Origin: Verrucomicrobia bacterium UBA1727
GTDB taxonomy: Bacteria; Verrucomicrobiota; Kiritimatiellia; RFP12; UBA1067
Reading direction: 5' to 3'
Assembly: GCA_002315875.1 (NCBI GenBank)
Contig: DCIL01000098.1
Span: 1-25,542, forward strand
Length of the DNA: 25,542 bases
In this document: in pieces, positions 19,148-25,542 of the stretch
Layout: every line of letters begins with the position of its first letter
Position numbering within the stretch: the stretch's first letter is position 1
Notes under the pieces: generated by a model
Database searches by the model: none
The model's input: only the letters and a program-made list of their open reading frames with translations
Told to the model about the DNA's origin: nothing
Made by a program: the position numbers and the translations under genes

Positions 19148-21547
19148 ATGTTTGCATCCGCTTTGCTGCTGGCCGCGGTTACTGCCGCGGTCAGTGATGT
19201 TGAAATGAAGACGTATCCGTTTTCGGATCCGGATCTCACTCCCAATCTCGCGCATCAGGCGTATCCTTATTTTCGTTATGACGGATCCGCGGCGAAGGCG
19301 GAAATGCGCAAGTGGAAGGTGCTGACGCTTGATAACGGCAAGATCGAGGTTCGGATAACCCCGGAGATCGGCGGCAAGGTGTGGGGCGCGAAGGATAAAC
19401 GGACTGGTGTCGATTTCGTCTATGATAATCATGTGGTGAAGTTCCGCGACATCGCCTCTCGCGGACCCTGGGTCTCGGGCGGCATCGAGTTCAACTTCGG
19501 CTCGCTCGGACACGCGAATACGTCCTCAACTCCGGTGGACTGGACCTATCGTCGGAACAGCGATGGTTCGGTAAGCTATTTTGTCGCGATGAACGATTAT
19601 GTCACGCGCACCTGGTGGCAGGTTGAGGTGCGGCTCAATCCGGACGAGGAATGCTTCCATACCTACGCTACGATGTACAATTCGTCGATGCTTCCCGCGC
19701 CGCTCTATCATTGGATGAACGCCGCGTTCGGACTCCGCGGCGATGCGCGCTTCCTTTTCCCTGGAACGAGGTGGTCGGGACACGGCGGCGACGTGCATCC
19801 GTGGCCGGTCAATGAGGATGGCATCGATGTTTCGGTCTACACCAACAATTGTTTCTCGGGACCGAAGAGCTTCCATGTCCTGCCGGGTGCGGCCAACACT
19901 TATGGAGTGTGGTGGAACGAGAAGGGCGTGGGCGCCATCCACCGCGGCATCGGTTGGGAGAAGTTCGGACGCAAGGTCTGGCTATGGGCGAATTCCCGCG
20001 AAGGCGGCATCTGGGAGGATCTGCTGACGGATGAGGACGGACAGTACACTGAGCTTCAGAGCGGACTTTATTTCATCCAACCCACTTACGGCAACGAGAA
20101 GAGCGTCTTTCAGAATCCGGCTTTCGATCCCGGAGCGAGCCATTCGTTCCACGAGACGTGGGGCGTGTTGCGCGAGGATTCGCTCAAGAACGAAAACGGC
20201 AAGTCGGAGGTTGTGGAGCGTCCCACCCCCGAGGTTGTGTTTGACGAGCGGAGCGCTTACTCGCAGTATCGGCGCGGACTCCACCATCGGCTTTTCCGCG
20301 GCGCTTCGCGTGAGGCGAAGCCGTATTTCCTCAAGGCGGTTGAAATCGATCCGCAATTCGCCCCGGCGATGAACGAGCTTGCGGCGATTGCGATTCGTGC
20401 CGGAGAATACGACGAGGCGCATCGTTGGGCTCGGCAGGCGCTTGCTTTCAATACGACTGATCCCGATGCCAATTACTACGATGGGTTTGCGTATTTTGCC
20501 GAGGGCGATAACGCGACGGCGAAGGAGCGGCTCGGCGTATCGGCGATAATGGGAGTCAAGAATCGTGCTGCGGCCTATGCGCTAATCGGACGCATTGCGC
20601 TCCGTGAGGGAAATCGTATGGAAGCGCTCGCGGCGGCTGAAAAGGCGCTCGCGGCGAATGCGCTCGAGATGGATGCGATGCTGGTGAAGCTGATTGCCCT
20701 GCGCGGTGAGAAGTGCGCGGCGGAATACGCGAAGGCGCTTTTAGAGAAGTTTCCGCTCTTCCATGCGGTGCGTTACGAGCTTGAGGGCGCGGCGTTCACG
20801 AAGTACGTCACTGGAGAGCTTCCGCACGAACGGTATCTCGAGCTCGGCTCGTGGTACGAGGAGTCAGGGCTCAAGGTAGATGCCGAGAAGCTCTTCGCGT
20901 TGGCGGGAGATCATCCGATTGCACTCATCCGCCGCGGACTTTACGATCGCGCCGCGTCGCAGCCGGTCGCCGGCGTGATGCCGTTCAGACGCGAGACGCT
21001 GCCTTCCCTGCGAATGGCCGCGTCCAAGTGCGGCTCGTGGAAGATGAAGTACTATCTTGCGGTGATGCTGCTCCACTTCGATCGTGCGGACGAGGCGCGG
21101 CGAATTCTCGGCTCGGTCAAGGATGCGGACGAGGCCGAGTTCTATATCGTCCGCTCGCGTCTCAGGAAGGAAGATCTGAAGCTGGCCGATCTTTTGAAGG
21201 CGAAGTCGATCAGGGACAGCTGGCGCATCGGCCGCATGATTGGCGAGCTATTCGCCGAGATCGAAAACTGGCCGGTCGTCTATCGTTACATGAAGGAATA
21301 TCTTCAGAAGTATCCCGATCGCAATCAGTTGCAGTTCCTCTACGCGAAATCGCTGGTCAAGACCGGACGCGCGAAGGAGTGCATTGAGTATGTCAAGGGA
21401 CTGAAGGTGCTGCCGAGTGAGCACCGCGGCAGTCTGACGACCGTCCTTCATGAGGCGATGCGCATCGCGACGCCGGAGAAGGAACTTGAGTATCCTGAAA
21501 ATCTCGGTCTTGGTAAACCCTATGAGGGACGCATCCTCGGCAATTAG
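19148..21547 (+). CDS. Exported DUF5107-like beta-sandwich protein with TPR domain
   Basis: This 799-residue protein starts with a hydrophobic leader (ASALLLAAVTAAV). Residues 20-355 form a beta-rich domain resembling DUF5107 and the galactose-mutarotase supersandwich: LDNGKIEVRITPEIGGKVWGAKDKRTG, SGGIEFNFG, LYHWMNAAF and WEDLLT are its landmarks. Residues 370-780 are helical TPR-type repeats. DUF5107/TPR proteins occur in glycan-utilisation clusters, and the mutarotase-like fold suggests sugar binding or hydrolysis, but I cannot name an activity. EIGGKVWG carries the acidic residue usually conserved in the family. Upstream is a very strong Shine-Dalgarno sequence. The next gene starts 25 nt downstream. 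Confidence 0.8.
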   Translation: MFASALLLAAVTAAVSDVEMKTYPFSDPDLTPNLAHQAYPYFRYDGSAAKAEMRKWKVLTLDNGKIEVRITPEIGGKVWGAKDKRTGVDFVYDNHVVKFRDIASRGPWVSGGIEFNFGSLGHANTSSTPVDWTYRRNSDGSVSYFVAMNDYVTRTWWQVEVRLNPDEECFHTYATMYNSSMLPAPLYHWMNAAFGLRGDARFLFPGTRWSGHGGDVHPWPVNEDGIDVSVYTNNCFSGPKSFHVLPGAANTYGVWWNEKGVGAIHRGIGWEKFGRKVWLWANSREGGIWEDLLTDEDGQYTELQSGLYFIQPTYGNEKSVFQNPAFDPGASHSFHETWGVLREDSLKNENGKSEVVERPTPEVVFDERSAYSQYRRGLHHRLFRGASREAKPYFLKAVEIDPQFAPAMNELAAIAIRAGEYDEAHRWARQALAFNTTDPDANYYDGFAYFAEGDNATAKERLGVSAIMGVKNRAAAYALIGRIALREGNRMEALAAAEKALAANALEMDAMLVKLIALRGEKCAAEYAKALLEKFPLFHAVRYELEGAAFTKYVTGELPHERYLELGSWYEESGLKVDAEKLFALAGDHPIALIRRGLYDRAASQPVAGVMPFRRETLPSLRMAASKCGSWKMKYYLAVMLLHFDRADEARRILGSVKDADEAEFYIVRSRLRKEDLKLADLLKAKSIRDSWRIGRMIGELFAEIENWPVVYRYMKEYLQKYPDRNQLQFLYAKSLVKTGRAKECIEYVKGLKVLPSEHRGSLTTVLHEAMRIATPEKELEYPENLGLGKPYEGRILGN

Positions 21548-21571
21548 CATTAACTCTAAACCACTACAAAT

Positions 21572-22543
21572 ATGAAACAACATCTAAAGGTTTGTCGGCT
21601 GGCGGCGTCGGTCTTGGTTGCCGGAATGTTTTCCGGGTGTTTATGGAATCGTGGGGCTGAGGCGCCGGACATCAGGGTGGCGACTTATAACATTCGCTGT
21701 CTATGTGGAAAGCCCGGCAGCGATGACTACTGGCTTGATCGGCGTGAGCCGCTGGTGAATTTGATCGAAGAGATGAACCTCGATGTGTTCGGTCTGCAGG
21801 AGGTGTGCCCTGAGCAGATGGCGTACTTCAAGGAGCAACTCGCAGATTTTACTTTTGTCGGTGATCATCGTGAGGCCGATCGCAAGTCCGGAGAGGCGTC
21901 CCCCGTCGCCTATCGTACTTCGCGTTTCAAGGCTGAGAAGTCCGGCACGTTCTGGCTCTCGGAGACGCCGGATGCTCCAGCTTCCAAGAGCTGGAAGACC
22001 TGCTGCACTCGCGTCTGCTCATACCTTGTCCTGCGCGATCGCTACACTGGCAGGCGTTTTTGCTTTGCCAACACCCATACCGACCATATCAGTGCCGAAG
22101 CGCGCGAGAAGGGGATGCGGCTCATCATTGATCGGATGAAGGAGTTCGGACAAGGCGTTCCGATCGTTTTCACCGGCGATCATAATTGCAGTGAGATCGA
22201 AGTGCCCGCGAAGGCGGTAGCGGAGATTCTTGACAATGCGCTTTATGTGAGTGAGACGGATCCGCGCGGCGGCTGGCGCACCTGGAACGGCTGGCGCTGG
22301 CGTGATAATGAGGTCACTTCGGCCGAAGCGCTCGCACTGCCGCCGGTCATTCGCAATGCACGGACGCGTCCCCGTGCGAGGGATCCGTTCTACGAGAAGT
22401 GCGGCGGACCTCGCATCGACTACATCTACGTTTCGCGCGGCGTGCGAGTGCTCGATTATGAGACCGTTACCGCAACGCGTCCCGACGAAAATCGCTACCC
22501 GAGCGATCACTTCCCGGTGATGGCCACCATCCGCATGCCGTGA
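21572..22543 (+). CDS. Endonuclease/exonuclease/phosphatase-fold lipoprotein
   Basis: This 323-residue predicted lipoprotein has a signal ending FSGC (C23). The rest is an EEP-fold metal-dependent phosphoesterase: VATYNIR, FGLQEV with the metal-binding Glu, NTHTDH, FTGDHN, RIDYIYVSRG and a terminal SDHFPV give the complete catalytic set. Exported EEP proteins of this kind in gut bacteria are usually annotated as endonuclease/exonuclease/phosphatase or sphingomyelinase-like; a phosphodiester or phosphosugar substrate is likely but not identifiable. The short leader is A-rich with no Shine-Dalgarno sequence. It precedes the glycyl radical enzyme by 25 nt. Confidence 0.9.
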   Translation: MKQHLKVCRLAASVLVAGMFSGCLWNRGAEAPDIRVATYNIRCLCGKPGSDDYWLDRREPLVNLIEEMNLDVFGLQEVCPEQMAYFKEQLADFTFVGDHREADRKSGEASPVAYRTSRFKAEKSGTFWLSETPDAPASKSWKTCCTRVCSYLVLRDRYTGRRFCFANTHTDHISAEAREKGMRLIIDRMKEFGQGVPIVFTGDHNCSEIEVPAKAVAEILDNALYVSETDPRGGWRTWNGWRWRDNEVTSAEALALPPVIRNARTRPRARDPFYEKCGGPRIDYIYVSRGVRVLDYETVTATRPDENRYPSDHFPVMATIRMP

Positions 22544-22554
22544 TGAGTAAAATC

Positions 22555-22560
22555 AGGGAG
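22555..22560 (+). promoter_or_regulatory. Ribosome binding site AGGGAG fixing the GTG start at 22569
   Basis: AGGGAG lies 8 nt before the GTG at 22569. An in-frame TAA at 22548-22550 excludes a longer start. The site supports translation of the signal peptide as part of the glycyl radical enzyme. Confidence 0.75.
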
Positions 22561-22568
22561 TAACTGAA

Positions 22569-24818
22569 GTGAAAAGAATAGTGACATTGGCAGTGGCCTT
22601 TTCCATCGCCTTCGTCGCCTTTGGACGCGGCGAGTGGTGGGTGGTGCCGCAGAAGAAGGCGCCGCCGGCGAATACGCTTACGAATATGCCGCGCTACCTC
22701 GAATGGAAGTGGCGCACCGATGTGAGCGATCCGTCCACGGGACTCACCAACGCCGCACTGAAGGCGGGCGTGATGAAGATCTTCCGCGAGTACGAGGACA
22801 AGGAGCCGTGGGTGATCACGAGCGCGAGGATGTTCGAGTATCTGGCGGACAACATGGCGCTTGGGTTTTCGCGCTTCGACTGTTTCCCAGCCATCACCAG
22901 CTGGAATCGTTACGATCGCGCGTTGGACAAGCCGCTGCGTGAGCGCGAGAATCATGTCGACAGCCGGCATTTTCCGATCGAGCTCCGCCGCGAGGTGTGG
23001 AAGGGCTCTGAAATAGGCAAGTGGTCGATGTACAAGGATTTCGATCATTCCGCGCCCGATTGGGATACGATTCTGAAGCTCGGTTTCCCTGGAATGAAGG
23101 CGCGGGTGGACGCAATCGCTAAGGATACTCCGTTCTATCGGGCGGAACGAATGACTGCCGCGGCCTGCTGTCGTTTCGTGTCCCGCGCGCTTCGTATCGC
23201 CAAGGCCTCTCCTGATGCCGCCTCGCCGATGGTGAAGAAGGCAATTGCTTCGCTGGAACGGCTTGAGAAAGGCGCGCCGGAGACGGTCTTCGACGTGATG
23301 CAGTTCACGATGGTGTATTTCATTCTCTCCGAACACCTCGATCGCTTCCAGGTGCGCACGATGGGTAACATCGACCGACTGTGGCGGCCTTATTACGAGC
23401 GCGACATTGCCGCGGGACGCACTACCGAGGCCGAGTTTCGCGAGGAGTTCCGTCATTTCCTCTGGCAGTTCGGCTCGATCGACAACTACTGGGGACATCC
23501 CATTTATCTCGGCGGCACGAAGAAGGACGGCTCGAGCGAGTACAATCCGCTCTCGCTCATCATCCTCGATGTCGTCGATCGCGAAGGCCTTGCTTCCCCG
23601 AAGTTCCAGATCAAGCTGGCGGATAACACGCCGTCCGAAATCTGGCGCAAGGTGCTTTCGATGCTCCGCCGCCACCGCTCGCTCGTGCTGGTCGGAGAGA
23701 AGGGCATGGCCGCGTCGATGAAGCCGATGGGGCTTACGGACGAGGAATGCCGCGATCTGTTGATCTGGGGCTGCTTCGAATGGCTGCCGCGCGCCCGCGG
23801 AAACTGCACGAGTTCGACGCGGATCGTGCTGCCGTATCCCATCGTCGAGATGTTCGCCGAGCTCGCGAAAGGCGGTGCGAAGGAATATCCGACCTTTGAC
23901 GCTTTCAAGGCCGAGTATCTTAAACGGCTTCGCGCCAATGCGCTGAGGATCCGCGAGCTCAACATCATCGCCGAAAGTCATCTGGCCGAGATTCATCCTT
24001 CGCTCGTCCTGTCGCTTGCAGTTAACACGTCGCTCGAACGCGGAGTGGATGCGTTTTCGTCCGGCTACGATTACAACTACACGGCAATCGCCGAAACCGG
24101 ATACGCGACGGCCGTTGATTCGCTGTTGGCGGTCCGTGAGTTCGTCTATGACCGGAAGGAGCTTACGCTTGCGGAACTGGCGAAGATCGTAAATGGCGAT
24201 TGGAAGGGACACGAGGAGCTGCGACTGAAGATTCGCCGCTCGCCGCTCAAGTGGGGCTGCGGAAACCGTGAGGCGGACGCGCTCGGACGCGAAGTGCTCT
24301 CGGGCTTTACTTCCGCATTCGTAGGAACTCCCAACGCCCGCGGCGGCAAGTTCGTCTGCTACGGGTTGCAGTCCCGAGGCTTCATCGACAACGCTCAGCT
24401 CGCGGCGACTCCCGATGGACGCAAGTGCGGCGATCATCTTTCGAAGAACATGGCGCCGTCTCTCGGAGCTGAAATAGAAGGCGTCACCGGCACCCTCCGC
24501 TCGTGGGCGAATTCGGTTGATCCCGCATTCTTTCCCTGCGGCAGCGTCTTCGACATCATGATAAATCCGAAGACGGTCGAGGGCGAGAAGGGACTCAAGG
24601 TCTTCGAGTCGCTGGTGCGCTATTATCTCGATCACGGTGGTACGGCGCTCAATATCAACGTCATCGGAGCGGACGAGCTCAGGGACGCGCAGAAGCATCC
24701 CGAAAAGTACGAGAATCTTCAGGTGCGCGTCGCAGGCTGGAACGTGCGCTGGAATGATATTCCGAAAAAAGAACAGGACGAATACATCCTCCGTGCCGAG
24801 TCGATGTCTGGCCGATAA
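22569..24818 (+). CDS. Glycyl radical enzyme (pyruvate formate-lyase superfamily) with N-terminal signal peptide
   Basis: This 749-residue protein has the full glycyl radical enzyme (GRE) layout. The active-site loop is WGCFEW, with thiyl cysteine C402 and catalytic acid E404 (the CxE of non-PFL GREs; PFL itself has CC). The C-terminal radical loop is RVAGWNVRW with Gly G723, 27 residues from the end, followed by EQDEYILRA. The substrate is unknown; CFEW, not the usual CVEP, sets it apart from glycerol dehydratase, choline lyase and PFL. Unusually, residues 1-19 are K-R plus about 16 hydrophobic residues ending VAFG, a convincing Sec signal, and there is no twin-arginine motif. The start is a GTG with a good ribosome site. 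No radical-SAM activase gene is in the window. It could be exported, anchored, or used radical-free. Confidence 0.88.
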   Translation: MKRIVTLAVAFSIAFVAFGRGEWWVVPQKKAPPANTLTNMPRYLEWKWRTDVSDPSTGLTNAALKAGVMKIFREYEDKEPWVITSARMFEYLADNMALGFSRFDCFPAITSWNRYDRALDKPLRERENHVDSRHFPIELRREVWKGSEIGKWSMYKDFDHSAPDWDTILKLGFPGMKARVDAIAKDTPFYRAERMTAAACCRFVSRALRIAKASPDAASPMVKKAIASLERLEKGAPETVFDVMQFTMVYFILSEHLDRFQVRTMGNIDRLWRPYYERDIAAGRTTEAEFREEFRHFLWQFGSIDNYWGHPIYLGGTKKDGSSEYNPLSLIILDVVDREGLASPKFQIKLADNTPSEIWRKVLSMLRRHRSLVLVGEKGMAASMKPMGLTDEECRDLLIWGCFEWLPRARGNCTSSTRIVLPYPIVEMFAELAKGGAKEYPTFDAFKAEYLKRLRANALRIRELNIIAESHLAEIHPSLVLSLAVNTSLERGVDAFSSGYDYNYTAIAETGYATAVDSLLAVREFVYDRKELTLAELAKIVNGDWKGHEELRLKIRRSPLKWGCGNREADALGREVLSGFTSAFVGTPNARGGKFVCYGLQSRGFIDNAQLAATPDGRKCGDHLSKNMAPSLGAEIEGVTGTLRSWANSVDPAFFPCGSVFDIMINPKTVEGEKGLKVFESLVRYYLDHGGTALNINVIGADELRDAQKHPEKYENLQVRVAGWNVRWNDIPKKEQDEYILRAESMSGR

Positions 24819-24830
24819 ATTTGGTATAAT
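24801..24830 (+). promoter_or_regulatory. Promoter of glnS with extended -10, near-leaderless
   Basis: TATAAT at 24825-24830 is preceded by TGG (TGGTATAAT). A weak TCGATG (24801-24806), 18 nt upstream, could be the -35 and lies inside the end of the preceding gene. The ATG is only 9 nt after the -10, so the leader is zero to a few nucleotides. Confidence 0.72.
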
Positions 24831-24839
24831 ACGCGTATT

Positions 24840-25542
24840 ATGAACGAAGAATCAGATACTTCAAGGCATTTTCTCAGGCAGTGGATCGAAAAGGACGTTG
24901 CGGACGGCAAGACCGGCGGCAAGGTGGTGACGCGGTTTCCTCCAGAACCCAACGGCTACATCCACATCGGCCACGCCAAGGCCGTTTGCGTGGACTTCGG
25001 TATGGCGAAGCTCTTCGGCGGCGAGTGCCATCTGCGACTTGATGATACGAATCCGACGAAGGAGTCCGACGAGTATGCAGAGAACATCAAGAAGGATATC
25101 AATTGGCTCGGTTTCCAGTGGTCCGGTGAAGGTGATGCTGGCGAGGCGGGTTTCTACAATGCCTCGAACATGTTCGACAAGATGTATGAAATCGCTGAGG
25201 AGCTGATTCGCCGCGGTCAGGCCTATTGTTGTAATCTCGGACAGGACGAGTGGAAGCAGTACCGCGGCGTTCCCGAAAAGCCAGGCACGCCTTCGCCTTC
25301 GCGCGACACCGATCCCGAGCGCAACCTGAAGATCTTCCATGAGATGCGCGATGGCAAGTATGCCGATGGCGAGTGGTGTCTCCGCGCCAAGATCGACATG
25401 GCTTCGCCTAATATCCATTTCCGCGATCCGGTGATATACCGCATCCGCCACGTTGCCCATTACCATCTCGGGGACAAGTGGTGCGTCTATCCGATGTACG
25501 ACTTTGCCCATCCGATTGAGGACGCGCTCGAGGGCGTGACGC
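24840..25542 (+). CDS. glnS: Glutaminyl-tRNA synthetase, N-terminal part (runs off the window)
   Basis: The first 234 residues of a class I aminoacyl-tRNA synthetase are present, and the frame is still open at the window end. FPPEPNGYIHIGHAKAV carries the HIGH motif at residues 42-45, and LDDTNP follows. LRAKIDMASP, RDPVIYRI and KWCVYPMYDFAH are nearly identical to E. coli GlnRS and separate it from glutamyl-tRNA synthetase. It charges tRNA-Gln with glutamine and ATP, which implies that this organism does not rely only on the GatCAB amidation route. The start is the ATG right after a strong extended -10, giving MNEESDTSRHFLRQW; no ribosome site is possible in so short a leader. Confidence 0.97.
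   Translation, partial: MNEESDTSRHFLRQWIEKDVADGKTGGKVVTRFPPEPNGYIHIGHAKAVCVDFGMAKLFGGECHLRLDDTNPTKESDEYAENIKKDINWLGFQWSGEGDAGEAGFYNASNMFDKMYEIAEELIRRGQAYCCNLGQDEWKQYRGVPEKPGTPSPSRDTDPERNLKIFHEMRDGKYADGEWCLRAKIDMASPNIHFRDPVIYRIRHVAHYHLGDKWCVYPMYDFAHPIEDALEGVT

Noticed and set aside
21541..21571. Internal promoter before the phosphoesterase-fold lipoprotein gene (CTACAAAT)
   Set aside because: TACAAA is a poor -10, lacks the TGn extension seen at the four other promoters, and has no -35 at proper distance. The A-rich leader is more likely just a translation-friendly stretch.
22467..24698. A 743-codon minus-strand frame opposite the glycyl radical enzyme
   Set aside because: Same codon-bias shadow: low-complexity R/H/E-rich translation, no motif and no ribosome site.

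Overview
The window is a tightly packed, GC-rich bacterial chromosome segment. It holds 17 protein genes, all on the + strand; the last gene runs off the right edge. I see no rRNA, tRNA, CRISPR array or insertion sequence. The gene content combines GH26, GH97, a CE7 esterase, a DUF5107-like TPR protein, a golvesin-like/FAD oxidoreductase, a DUF5009/HGSNAT-like membrane acyltransferase and a glycyl radical enzyme. The promoters are sigma70-like rather than Bacteroidota-type. Together these suggest an anaerobic polysaccharide-degrading member of the PVC group, most likely a gut-type Kiritimatiellota or close relative. That assignment is inference from gene families; no marker gene was compared.

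Four promoters of the form TTGnnn, 17-18 nt, TGRTAYAAT divide the window into units. Unit 1 (68-6362): a lipoprotein solute-binding protein with its lobes in swapped order, a lytic transglycosylase-like protein, a GH26 mannanase-like enzyme, a short-chain dehydrogenase and a three-domain FAD oxidoreductase. Unit 2 (6429-15761): a polytopic membrane/TPR protein, a membrane polyferredoxin, S-adenosylmethionine synthetase, a chorismate mutase-Nudix fusion, MazG, an HGSNAT/DUF5009-like membrane acyltransferase and a CE7 esterase fused to a NodB-like deacetylase domain. Unit 3 (15903-24818): GH97, an RlmD-type rRNA methyltransferase, a DUF5107-like/TPR exported protein, an endonuclease/exonuclease/phosphatase-fold lipoprotein and a glycyl radical enzyme preceded by a signal peptide. 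Unit 4 starts at 24840 with glutaminyl-tRNA synthetase.

Most gene junctions inside units are 1-4 nt overlaps (ATGA, TAATG, TGATG), so translation is probably coupled, even between housekeeping genes and exported carbohydrate enzymes. Many products carry Sec or lipoprotein signals, so the theme is envelope and glycan processing: mannan-type and alpha-galactoside/glucoside hydrolysis, removal and possibly addition of acetyl groups, peptidoglycan cleavage, and sugar oxidation.

The observations most worth following are: (1) an apparently complete glycyl radical enzyme (thiyl Cys and C-terminal Gly both present) with a Sec-type signal peptide, which is hard to reconcile with cytoplasmic radical activation; (2) a natural circular permutation of a family-3 solute-binding protein, translationally coupled to a lytic transglycosylase as a possible split MltF; (3) a chorismate mutase-Nudix fusion next to mazG; (4) a CE7-NodB double deacetylase coupled to a membrane acetyltransferase-like gene; and (5) four extended -10 promoters with very short or no leaders.
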